NCBI RefSeq assembly: GCF_905175385.1
Contig: NZ_HG992749.1
Span: 1,612,001 to 1,676,000, forward strand
Origin: Vibrio sp. B1FLJ16
Lineage (GTDB): Bacteria > Pseudomonadota > Gammaproteobacteria > Enterobacterales > Vibrionaceae
Length of the DNA stretch: 64,000 nt
Reading direction: 5' to 3'
Position numbers and translations under genes: made by a program. This document shows, piece by piece, positions 9,333-17,117 of this stretch. Positions within the stretch are counted from its first letter, which is position 1. Every line of letters starts with the position of its first letter. Below the pieces are notes generated by a model. The model did not search any database and was not told where the DNA came from. It saw only the letters and a list, made by a program, of their open reading frames with translations.

Positions 9333-9487
9333 TTTTGTACTTATTTCGATTCAATTAGCAACAAATACACCTAAAATTTAGGCAACTTATCATTAGATTC
9401 GTTTCCTTGCAGATGTGAAGTAAATGATAGGCCTGCACTTCCTCTATTATAAAGAATAAAAAGCCCTGCAATTTTAGGAGCTGTAGT

Positions 9488-9682
9488 ATGAAAAATTATA
9501 CTGAAAGGCATGTAAAGTGTCCGCATTGTGGTCATTCTATTGGTATTACTTTAGACGCTAGTAATGGAGATCAAGAGTTTTACGATGATTGTCCTGCCTG
9601 TTGTCACGCCATTCATCTTAATATGCACGTGGATGAACTGAATGACAAAGTAGAACTCTATGTTGACGACAACTACGAATAG
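9488..9682 (+). CDS. CPXCG-motif cysteine-rich small protein
   Basis: This 64-residue acidic protein has a zinc-ribbon-like pair of CxxC knuckles, CPHCG and CPACC, typical of the CPXCG family of small bacterial proteins with no assigned function. An AGGAG site lies eight bases before the ATG. It is flanked by terminators on both sides, so it is expressed as a single-gene transcript. A zinc-binding role is inferred from the four cysteines. Confidence 0.85.
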   Translation: MKNYTERHVKCPHCGHSIGITLDASNGDQEFYDDCPACCHAIHLNMHVDELNDKVELYVDDNYE

Positions 9683-9706
9683 CTATTTCGGTTAGTATAA
9701 AATAAC

Positions 9707-9735
9707 AAAGGAGCAGTAATGTATGCTCCTTTTAA
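9707..9735 (+). terminator. Terminator after the CPXCG gene
   Basis: AAAGGAGCA pairs with TGCTCCTTT around an 8-base loop, followed by TTAATTCT. It lies 25 bases past the stop codon. Confidence 0.8.
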
Positions 9736-9768
9736 TTCTACATTTCAACTGAACCCAAATTTGACTTC

Positions 9769-10380
9769 TTAAATATTCTTAGAAGCCAGTACCCGCTCTA
9801 CTGTATCCACAATCGCTTGAGTTTGCGGATCAAATTCAATATTTACCTGGTTACCGACTACTCTTCCACCGAACAATGTTCTTTGTAATGTTTCAGGAAT
9901 AAGATGAACTGAGAAACGGGTTTCTTCAACCTCACCAATAGTGAGCGAGCAACCGTCAATTCCAATGTAGCCTTTTGCCAGCACATATTTCATTGATTCT
10001 GCTGGTAACTCGAACCATATAGTACGGTTATTTGGTGTATCGATGATGTCGGTGATTATCGCCATCAAACTAATATGGCCAGACATACTATGACCGCCAA
10101 TCTCATCACCAAATTTAGCAGCGCGTTCGATGTTTACATGCTCACCTTCACTCACCTCGCCTAGATTAGTTAAAGCTAAGGTAGCTTGCATCAAATCGAA
10201 GTTTACCCGGTTACCTTCAATTTTTGTCACAGTCAGACAACAGCCGTTATTAGCTACTGAAGCACCTATTTCTAACCCATTAAGAAGCGGTCCCTCTAAC
10301 TCGATTACGTGGGTCTGAAAACGCTCTTTCTTTTCTATTTTCACGACCTGAGCCGTACCTTGTACTATTCCAGTAAACAT
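9769..10380 (-). CDS. ribE: Riboflavin synthase, alpha subunit
   Basis: Riboflavin synthase converts two molecules of 6,7-dimethyl-8-ribityllumazine to riboflavin plus the pyrimidine precursor. The 203-residue protein shows the two tandem lumazine-binding repeats: [10 protein letters not shown] with NGCCLTV in the first, and GHISLMA with [12 protein letters not shown] in the second. It closely resembles the enterobacterial enzyme (RibC/RibE). The divergent neighbour is the MATE pump norM, the same arrangement as ribC-mdtK in E. coli, which supports the assignment. No FMN riboswitch is seen upstream. Vibrio often carry a second copy in the main rib operon; this one stands alone. Confidence 0.93.
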   Translation of the reverse strand: MFTGIVQGTAQVVKIEKKERFQTHVIELEGPLLNGLEIGASVANNGCCLTVTKIEGNRVNFDLMQATLALTNLGEVSEGEHVNIERAAKFGDEIGGHSMSGHISLMAIITDIIDTPNNRTIWFELPAESMKYVLAKGYIGIDGCSLTIGEVEETRFSVHLIPETLQRTLFGGRVVGNQVNIEFDPQTQAIVDTVERVLASKNI

Positions 10381-10652
10381 TTTTTATACCTACTTATTGG
10401 TTCTCTGCTCGAGAGGTTTGGTTCCGCACCCTTTGCATTCAGCATAGTAATACTTTAATACTCGCTTTCGTGAAGATTACTTGTTAAAGGTATGGCATAT
10501 GGACATACAATTGTTTATCATTTGCGCGGAAGTTCTCTGAGACATTTTTTCACCTTATCACAGATAAAATCAACCACTAGGTTCGCCCATCTCATCTTTT
10601 GTTCTTGAGTACTCCAATTCTTTTAATTTCTCTTTCCGTCGTGGAGTTTTTC

Positions 10653-12023
10653 GTGCAGCACTATAAAGAAGAAGCGTCAAGTCTTATAAAGTTGGCTACC
10701 CCTGTATTAATCGCTTCTGTTGCTCAAACAGGTATGGGATTTGTAGATACTGTTATGGCTGGTGGTGTAAGTGCCACCGACATGGCGGCAGTTTCTGTTG
10801 CTTCAAGTATTTGGCTTCCTTCCATTTTATTTGGTATCGGTTTGCTCATGACGCTTGTCCCAGTGGTCGCGCAACTCAATGGCTCCGGTCGCAGAGTCAA
10901 GATACCGTTTGAAATCCAGCAAGGCATTGCTTTGGCGCTGGTGGTCAGCATTCCTATTATTGCCGTACTGTTGCAAACAAAGTTTATTCTGGGCCTGATG
11001 GATGTAGAAGCACTAATGGCAGAAAAAACCATTGGTTATATTCACGCGGTAATTCTTGCTGTACCCGCTTTTCTACTGTTCCAAACCTTAAGAAGTTTTA
11101 CGGACGGCATGTCGCTAACTAAACCAGCGATGGTAATCGGCTTTATCGGACTGCTTTTGAACATTCCGCTAAACTGGATTTTCGTTTATGGGAAGTTTGG
11201 CGCACCTGAACTTGGCGGTGTCGGCTGTGGCGTTGCAACCACTATCGTTTACTGGATTATGTTTGCGCTGCTTCTATTCTATGTAGTGACCTCTCCACGC
11301 TTAAAGAGCATTAATGTTTTTGGCGAGTTCCACCCGCCGCAAATGAGAGCTCAGATTCGTTTATTCAAGCTTGGTTTTCCAGTGGCAGCCGCGTTGTTTT
11401 TTGAAGTCACGCTATTCGCTGTCGTTGCGCTTTTGGTATCTCCATTGGGACCTATCATAGTTGCGGCTCATCAGGTTGCCATTAACTTCTCTACTATGGT
11501 GTTTATGTTACCAATGAGTATCGGCGCAGCAGTAAGTATTCGCGTGGGGCATAAACTTGGTGAAGAGAGCGTTGCAGGTGCTCGTGTCGCATCGCGTGTC
11601 GGGATCATGGTTGGTACTGTATTGACAGTGTTCACCGCTTTTCTAACAGTTGTGTTTCGTGAATCTATTGCCGAGCTCTATACCAGTAATACCGAAGTTA
11701 TTGAGTTGGCGATGCAGTTACTCATCCTTGCGGCGGTCTACCAGTTTACCGATGCCATACAAGTGATTGCAGCTGGTGCTTTGCGTGGATACAAAGATAT
11801 GCGCGCTATTTTTAATCGTACATTCATCGCCTATTGGATCTGTGGTTTGCCGATGGGATACATACTTGGACGTACAGATTGGATCGTAGAACCAATGGGT
11901 GCCCAAGGATTCTGGATTGGCTTCATTATAGGCCTGTCCTCAGCGGCTCTTCTATTAGGGGTCAGACTGCGTTGGATGCACCACCAGAAACCAGAAGTTC
12001 AGTTGAATTTTTCTATCCAGTAA
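10653..12023 (+). CDS. norM: MATE family multidrug efflux pump NorM
   Basis: This Na+-driven multidrug exporter of the MATE family sits in the inner membrane and expels fluoroquinolones and cationic dyes. It has 456 residues and about 12 transmembrane helices in two homologous halves. The opening HYKEEASSLIKLATPVLIAS and the VGCGVATT region match Vibrio NorM. I start at a GTG rather than the ATG 18 codons upstream, because GGAG lies seven bases before it and the resulting length equals the family's 456. A repeat element lies between the stop codon and the gene's terminator. Confidence 0.93.
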   Translation: MQHYKEEASSLIKLATPVLIASVAQTGMGFVDTVMAGGVSATDMAAVSVASSIWLPSILFGIGLLMTLVPVVAQLNGSGRRVKIPFEIQQGIALALVVSIPIIAVLLQTKFILGLMDVEALMAEKTIGYIHAVILAVPAFLLFQTLRSFTDGMSLTKPAMVIGFIGLLLNIPLNWIFVYGKFGAPELGGVGCGVATTIVYWIMFALLLFYVVTSPRLKSINVFGEFHPPQMRAQIRLFKLGFPVAAALFFEVTLFAVVALLVSPLGPIIVAAHQVAINFSTMVFMLPMSIGAAVSIRVGHKLGEESVAGARVASRVGIMVGTVLTVFTAFLTVVFRESIAELYTSNTEVIELAMQLLILAAVYQFTDAIQVIAAGALRGYKDMRAIFNRTFIAYWICGLPMGYILGRTDWIVEPMGAQGFWIGFIIGLSSAALLLGVRLRWMHHQKPEVQLNFSIQ

Positions 12024-12030
12024 TCATATA

Positions 12031-12296
12031 TATACCCAAATAACCTCAAGATGCTAAATTCAGCGAGAGTGACTTGGTTTACAGGCGAGGCAATGATTTG
12101 ATGATCTAGTGGTTCTAAATCAAAAATCATTAACAAAGACTGTGAGCCAAGGCAACTCGCCCTTCGGGAGCGTGTCACTGACACAATTTCAGCGTCAAAT
12201 AACTTGGAAAGAGCTCACTATTCCGTGCGTCATTTTCCTTGAGCTTGTGCCAGTGACAACGCTCTGAATCCTACATATTGAAGTCATTTGGGTATA
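12031..12296. repeat. 266-bp Vibrio repeat with TATACCCAAAT ends
   Basis: The left end TATACCCAAATAACCTCAAG and the right end CTTGA-type inverse (TTGAAGTCATTTGGGTATA) form terminal inverted repeats of about 22 bp with a few mismatches. The interior is non-coding and shares a stretch (CAGCGAGA ... TTACAGGCGAGGC ... GATTTGA) with the copy near 27.1 kb. Shorter copies lie near 53.1 and 62.1 kb and a half copy near 48.5 kb. It sits between the norM stop and the norM terminator, so it is transcribed with norM. Confidence 0.8.
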
Positions 12297-12299
12297 TCT

Positions 12300-12323
12300 A
12301 GCCAGCATTCGCTGGCTTTTTTG
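12300..12323 (+). terminator. norM terminator
   Basis: AGCCAGC, ATTC loop, GCTGGCT, then a run of T. It is a compact, strong intrinsic terminator four bases past the repeat element. Confidence 0.88.
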
Positions 12324-12381
12324 ATCGAACCAGGCTGTCGTCAGGTATACTTTTAAACTCCGAGAAGCTAAAAGGAATATT

Positions 12382-13398
12382 GTGCGACTAACCCTATTGA
12401 TCTTCATTTCCCTTGTTACAGGGTGCAGTGACCTCTTCAACCCTGAACAGGCAGTAATGGAGAAATATCATGAACGATTAGCCAATGTACTGGGTGTATC
12501 AAGTGCAGAAATCACGCCTTTACCTCCTGTTACTATACCAGCTCGGCGTGATTTGTTTCAGTCTTTACCAAGGTTATCACTCGGGCTTCTAGAAAGTTTT
12601 CAACTGCGTCAATGTGGATTATTTAATCTCGTAGCAGCCAAAAATTCTCAGCTCGGAAAAGTTCAGGATGCCTTTCACGATCTGGATTACCAGATATCTC
12701 TGCTTAGAACGCTAAATTCTTGTTTGACGAATTTCTCACTAAGCGATGGAGAGAGAACAAAATTAGAACAGATATACGGACAAAAATGGCACCATCTTCA
12801 GAGGCATCTTGATAACTTACTACTTACAAGCGGCGCAATGCAAAAACAGTTAACCGCTTCCGATTGGCTAGATATAAAGAGCAAAAACCAAATAGCTCCC
12901 GTCAGCGATCTATTTAATACTCTCAATGAACTCTATGACATTCCAAACCAAGCAGTATCTCGCTTGCCTGATGTCAACTTGGTGGATTACCAGGAAGAAA
13001 TAGAAAAGTCTCGCCTGGTCGGTAGACTTTATTATTCCCTTGCTAACACGACGCTTTGGTTAAGTGAAACGACTCGCATGCTTGAGTCTAACCAAGATAA
13101 AATCCTTTGTGGTAAAAATCGGGATACCACCCAGTTTCGGTACTTAAATAATGTATTTCAGTTGATCTACGTAAAAGAAGTTCAGCCATATTTAGCCTAC
13201 TTAGACAGTACCTATCAGCGCTTAAATGTCGGTATTGAGTTGATTGAAACGAGAATGGATCTTCACGGAAAAAGTTACGGACTTATAGAAGTACACAGTA
13301 CGTTTAGAAAAAAGACCTTGGAACATGTAAAGTTTTGGCAGGGTCTTTTTAAACGTTGCAATGTATCAGTAGGTAATAGCAATCAAGCTATTCTTTAA
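12382..13398 (+). CDS. DUF3080 family lipoprotein
   Basis: This 338-residue lipoprotein of unknown function is conserved in Vibrio and related gamma-proteobacteria. The signal peptide ends in the lipobox LVTGC, so the mature protein is attached to a membrane from its Cys16. The body is rich in helices, with no recognisable enzyme motif. It starts at GTG with AAAGGA upstream. Its 3' end overlaps the convergent DNA ligase gene by 11 bases. The family name comes from memory of its pattern and size. Confidence 0.75.
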   Translation: MRLTLLIFISLVTGCSDLFNPEQAVMEKYHERLANVLGVSSAEITPLPPVTIPARRDLFQSLPRLSLGLLESFQLRQCGLFNLVAAKNSQLGKVQDAFHDLDYQISLLRTLNSCLTNFSLSDGERTKLEQIYGQKWHHLQRHLDNLLLTSGAMQKQLTASDWLDIKSKNQIAPVSDLFNTLNELYDIPNQAVSRLPDVNLVDYQEEIEKSRLVGRLYYSLANTTLWLSETTRMLESNQDKILCGKNRDTTQFRYLNNVFQLIYVKEVQPYLAYLDSTYQRLNVGIELIETRMDLHGKSYGLIEVHSTFRKKTLEHVKFWQGLFKRCNVSVGNSNQAIL

Positions 13399-14230
13399 AG
13401 CGCTCACGTAAAAAACGGGCGAACTTCGGTTTACCGGTATGAGTGAATCCGTTATATCTGAATGTGATGGTAGATCCAAGTCGGGGCGGATTACGGCGCA
13501 CTTCATCAGTAAAACCACTTCCAATATAAAACTCTGTGCCATCTGGCATGCGCACGAGTAGTGCACCCATCATACCTAATAGCCGCCCTGTTCCCGGCTT
13601 GTACCCTATTACGGTAGCTTCAGTATCTTCATATCGCTTTAGTTTGAGCAAGTCACTTCCCCGGCCAGCCTGGTAACGACTTGATACTTTCCTTAACATA
13701 ACCCCTTCACCGTCAGACAATGAAATTTTATCTAACTGACTAAACAAGTGTGCTTCATCCTGAATCGTTTTGTGCTCAACATACTTGATGTGCGGCTCAT
13801 CAATACCAAACACTAAATTTTGAATATTGTAGTAACGCTTACGGTAGTCACCCGCCGAGTAAGGCATATCAAATAACATCAAGTCTATTTTTTGCCATGC
13901 TTTGTCCACTGGTGTCTTATCCAGCACGGTTTGCTGCACCAGATGAAAATTACCCCGCCCGGCCCAAAGCTCACCATCAAGAGGGTAATCAGGAAGTGGA
14001 TCAGTAAACCAGGCAGGTGCGTAAATTCTGTTTCCGTTGCGGGTCACTAAGTGCTGCCCTGTCCAATATGCACGGATTCCATCCAACTTTTCACTGTACC
14101 AATATTCAGAGATATCAATTCCAACTTGATAGGTTTCAGCTAAAGAGACAAATGGCGTGAAAGATGATTCTGCTTGGGACTGAGAGGATGCCATAACAGC
14201 AAGAGCAATCAATGTCATTTTCAGGGGCAT
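13388..14230 (-). CDS. Secreted ATP-dependent DNA ligase (Lig E type)
   Basis: This is a minimal ATP-dependent DNA ligase of 280 residues with a signal peptide (MPLKMTLIALAVMASSQSQA), so it should act in the periplasm. The adenylated lysine is K48 in EKLDGIRAYW (motif I, KxDGxR). Further nucleotidyltransferase motifs are DGELWAGRG, GEGVMLR and LLKLKRYEDTEA, followed by a short OB-fold. There are no extra DNA-binding domains. This type occurs in Vibrio, Haemophilus and Neisseria and has been proposed to act on incoming or extracellular DNA. The main cellular NAD-dependent ligase would be elsewhere. Confidence 0.9.
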   Translation of the reverse strand: MPLKMTLIALAVMASSQSQAESSFTPFVSLAETYQVGIDISEYWYSEKLDGIRAYWTGQHLVTRNGNRIYAPAWFTDPLPDYPLDGELWAGRGNFHLVQQTVLDKTPVDKAWQKIDLMLFDMPYSAGDYRKRYYNIQNLVFGIDEPHIKYVEHKTIQDEAHLFSQLDKISLSDGEGVMLRKVSSRYQAGRGSDLLKLKRYEDTEATVIGYKPGTGRLLGMMGALLVRMPDGTEFYIGSGFTDEVRRNPPRLGSTITFRYNGFTHTGKPKFARFLRERFKE

Positions 14231-14524
14231 GGGGTTAACCTTAGTACAAAAAACCGTCTACATTGAAGCGTAACTCTATTCGATTACCTATTTGTCAGTA
14301 GCTATTCTTCGACTCACAACAATAATTGGGAGAAATAGATTGCAACTTCTTTTTCGGTCTTTAGACAAACTGCTCCTTATCATTGCAATAGTGCCTACTT
14401 TAAAACGCTGACTTTTTTATTTTGCCCTTTACCAACGCTTATAAATTCCCAAATTTGATGATTGCTCGGTTACGAGCATAATATTAATTAGATGAGTGGA
14501 GTCTGCTTTTGACCAGGTGTTGAT

Positions 14525-15046
14525 ATGAGATTATTTTTTGCACTGACATTTGACGATGCGACCAAACAGGATTTGACGCGCTATCAGGAACTTGTTCGTA
14601 GCCACGGTTTGGAAGGACATAATACTCGTAAACAAAACTTTCATATCACATTGGCCTTCATCGGCGAGTGCTCAGAAAAAGAGAAACAAACGTTAATTAA
14701 CCTTTTACACCAACTCAAGTCAGAGTGTGGCAGCTTACGCATTCATCGTTTAGGCTCTTTCCGCCAAAAGCGAAGCAAATTACTTTGGTTGGGTATAGAA
14801 CATAATCACGCACTAACTCAGCTTAAAGAAGAACTCGACACTGCGCTGTTAACTCAAAATTTTGTTATAGAATCAAGAGACTTCATTCCACACATTACAC
14901 TGTTTCGTCACGTATCCGGAGGCTCTCAAGTCAGAGACATCCACATTACGCCAAGACAAATCAGCGTTTATTCAATTGCTTTGATGGAGAGCAGTTACCG
15001 AGAGAGTAAGCTGGTTTATCAGGTTATAGATGAAATTGTTCAATAG
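14525..15046 (+). CDS. thpR: RNA 2',3'-cyclic phosphodiesterase (LigT/ThpR)
   Basis: This 173-residue member of the 2H phosphoesterase family opens 2',3'-cyclic phosphates on RNA and can join tRNA halves in vitro. The two HxT motifs are present: H40-I-T in NFHITLAFIGE and H123-I-T in PHITLFRHV. The length is that of the family. It is a single gene with a 294-base upstream region in which I see no other gene. Confidence 0.9.
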   Translation: MRLFFALTFDDATKQDLTRYQELVRSHGLEGHNTRKQNFHITLAFIGECSEKEKQTLINLLHQLKSECGSLRIHRLGSFRQKRSKLLWLGIEHNHALTQLKEELDTALLTQNFVIESRDFIPHITLFRHVSGGSQVRDIHITPRQISVYSIALMESSYRESKLVYQVIDEIVQ

Positions 15047-15212
15047 TTTGTTTTCATTTGATAGCCATATTTGACTTCGTTTGAGCGAAACGATACTTCC
15101 TGCCTGAGTTGCATCTCGATTTATAGATACATTCTTAACTCACTGCCTTAAACAGTGAATTACGAACTATATTAATGGAATAAAACCTATCTCTTAGCAA
15201 TGGAGCGGCGAA

Positions 15213-15782
15213 ATGTTTAGTTTAATACTAGGTATAGTATTGTTTTTTGGTATTCACTCGATTTCTATTGTCGCACCAGAACATCGCGAGAGATTCGTAG
15301 CGATGAATGAAAAAGCTTACAAAGCGGTTTATGCATTAGTGTCGTTTTTAGGTCTTTACCTGATTGTTACTGGGTATGCTTCTCTAAGGGAAAATCCGAA
15401 CATTATCTATTTTGGAGTTCAATCTTTAAGGCCACTAGTCTCCATTTTGATGCTTATCGGGTTCATCTTGTTCTGGGCTCCCTATTTCCCCGGCAAAATT
15501 CAAGCAGTCACAAAGAACCCACAGTTAATAGCGGTAGTTCTTTGGGCGTTTTCTCATTTGTTAGTGAATGGAAGCATAGCGGATCTGATGTTGTTCGGCT
15601 CTTTCTTCGTATGGGCAGTGGTTGACCTTGTTTCGATGAAAAAACGTCAGCAAAGAGTTGTGACGCCTTTAAAAGCCTCGTGGGTAAATGATGTGATAGC
15701 GATAGTAATTGGATCGGTCATTTACGGCCTATTTGTTAAGTTTTTGCATACTTCTTTAATCGGTGTTCCCTTGGTGAGTTAA
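15213..15782 (+). CDS. NnrU family membrane protein
   Basis: This 189-residue integral membrane protein of the NnrU family has five or six hydrophobic segments and the characteristic HSISIVAPEHRERF near the start. NnrU was first linked to nitric oxide and nitrite metabolism in denitrifiers, but in Vibrio the neighbours give no such link, so the role here is open. A GGAG site lies nine bases before the ATG. It is monocistronic. Confidence 0.85.
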   Translation: MFSLILGIVLFFGIHSISIVAPEHRERFVAMNEKAYKAVYALVSFLGLYLIVTGYASLRENPNIIYFGVQSLRPLVSILMLIGFILFWAPYFPGKIQAVTKNPQLIAVVLWAFSHLLVNGSIADLMLFGSFFVWAVVDLVSMKKRQQRVVTPLKASWVNDVIAIVIGSVIYGLFVKFLHTSLIGVPLVS

Positions 15783-15799
15783 TAGTTAAAAGCAAAGTA

Positions 15800-15824
15800 A
15801 GCCCCGAAGAATATCTTCGAGGCT
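15800..15824 (+). terminator. Hairpin after the NnrU gene
   Basis: AGCCCCGAAGA pairs with TCTTCGAGGCT, with one mismatch and almost no loop, 18 bases past the stop. There is no T-run, so termination is probable only from the position. Confidence 0.45.
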
Positions 15825-15953
15825 CACAAATAGCAGAGCCATTTCATTTTTATCTAACTTCAACGCCGCACTGAGTATTACATGCAAACTTTACATTATT
15901 GTCTTAACAAAAGAGGCATATAAGCTAATTAACTTTGCCTTATCCAGTCAATA

Positions 15954-16325
15954 TTATTTCTGGCTATCTAGCATTGCGTTGATAGATTCTAGCTGGCTTT
16001 GCTCAAACGCTATTCGAGCTTTAACCATATCAATATATTTAGCCTTAACTTTTGGGTCCTTAATTTTATCCAAGTGTGCTTTTAGGCTGTCAGTATCATG
16101 CATATAGCCCATTCGGTGTCCGCGATGATGGAAGTCGTCACTATCAAAACGTCCTTGCATCATTCCATGACCATAACCTCGCCCCATCATGCCTGGACCA
16201 CCATATGGGCACACTGCATTACTACTATATTTGTCGGGTTGAGTGCTTTCTGGGGCTGCCCAGCTAGCTATAGGAAAACTTGCCATCAGTGCTAGCACCA
16301 GTAGAGCCTGTTTACGTATCAACAT
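15954..16325 (-). CDS. Small exported His/Met/Gly-rich protein
   Basis: This is a 123-residue protein with a clear signal peptide (MLIRKQALLVLALMASFPIA, ending ASWAA). The mature part has a Gly/Met/His-rich stretch (GMMGRGYGHGMMQG, then HHRGHRMGYMHD), followed by a helical C-terminal third. This pattern recalls small periplasmic metal-binding stress proteins of the Spy/CpxP/ZraP sort, but I cannot place it firmly. The ATG at the sixth codon of the longest frame is preferred, because GAGGAG lies seven bases upstream. It diverges from the haemolysin/ligase operon and shares its promoter region, including the CTTAAG box. Confidence 0.75.
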   Translation of the reverse strand: MLIRKQALLVLALMASFPIASWAAPESTQPDKYSSNAVCPYGGPGMMGRGYGHGMMQGRFDSDDFHHRGHRMGYMHDTDSLKAHLDKIKDPKVKAKYIDMVKARIAFEQSQLESINAMLDSQK

Positions 16326-16439
16326 AAAATTTCTCCTCATTTACGGTCCCCTCTTAGTAATAGACGATAATTTCCCCGAATGTCGTGACAGGATAAATTT
16401 CTTTGTAATCCACCGTTAAAACTCATTTAGATTTGCTTC

Positions 16440-16456
16440 CTTAAGAGTTTCTTAAG
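16440..16456 (+). promoter_or_regulatory. Direct-repeat box CTTAAG-N5-CTTAAG
   Basis: Two perfect CTTAAG hexamers are separated by AGTTT, 11 bases from start to start. This is the form of binding sites known for PmrA/QseB-type OmpR-family regulators. It lies 48 bases before the first gene of the operon, with an AT-rich TTTTATTTT stretch just downstream in a plausible -10 position. The operon itself encodes a regulator of that class, so autoregulation is the natural inference. Confidence 0.65.
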
Positions 16457-16504
16457 TTTCGCGTTTTATTTTGTTGGTGACTCAACAAAAAAGTGGAAGC
16501 GCTA

Positions 16505-17110
16505 ATGAAAAATCAAGAACAGACTTCTATACAGGGTTTTACTTTAGACATCGTCAGTCCAACTCACCCACTTTGGCATAAAGTGATCGAGCATGTTTCA
16601 CTGCGTTACCAAAAAGCGTTCTTTGCCGAACTCAAGATATTTATGCCCGCTTACTTAACACTCACCGATAACGACAGCATTATTTCCGTGTGCGGATTTC
16701 GCATCGCCGAACAGGAACCACTATTCCTGGAACAATACTTAGACGATGAAGCCCAGAACCTTGTCTCCAGCATTTTTCAATGTGACGTGAAACGTTCCAA
16801 CCTTGTTGAATTCGGTCACCTTGCTTCATTTGCAAAAGGGATGTCTGCCTTGCACTTTTACCTCATCGCTCAGATGTTGGTGGAACACGGTTTCGAGTGG
16901 TGCATCTTCACCGCCACTGACCCTCTTCATGCCATGATGGCCCGCCTAGGTTTAGAGCCGCAGGTCATAACCCACGCAGACCCGAATAAAGTCCCCGACG
17001 CGCAATCCACTTGGGGCTCTTACTACGAGCACCAACCACGCGTACTAGCAGGAAGCCTGGTCAAAGGATTAGAACGCCTTCGATTAGTAAAAGAACGAAA
17101 ACAAGCATAG
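16505..17110 (+). CDS. Thermostable haemolysin (delta-VPH) family protein, GNAT-like
   Basis: This 201-residue protein belongs to the family named after the V. parahaemolyticus thermostable haemolysin delta-VPH. There is no signal peptide, which fits poorly with a secreted toxin. The central part (LVEFGHLASFAKGMSALHFY, then a GFEWCIFTA-type strand and RLGLEPQVI) has the layout of GNAT or LuxI-like acyltransferases; this is my pattern reading, not a search. The ATG at the fifth codon of the longer GTG frame is chosen for the GGAAG site five bases upstream. It is the first gene of the operon, seven bases from the acyl-AMP ligase. Confidence 0.85.
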   Translation: MKNQEQTSIQGFTLDIVSPTHPLWHKVIEHVSLRYQKAFFAELKIFMPAYLTLTDNDSIISVCGFRIAEQEPLFLEQYLDDEAQNLVSSIFQCDVKRSNLVEFGHLASFAKGMSALHFYLIAQMLVEHGFEWCIFTATDPLHAMMARLGLEPQVITHADPNKVPDAQSTWGSYYEHQPRVLAGSLVKGLERLRLVKERKQA

Positions 17111-17117
17111 GTACAGT

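Noticed and set aside
10381..10652. Possible FMN riboswitch between ribE and norM
   Set aside because: I could not find the conserved RFN core blocks. The sequence is more like an ordinary divergent promoter region.
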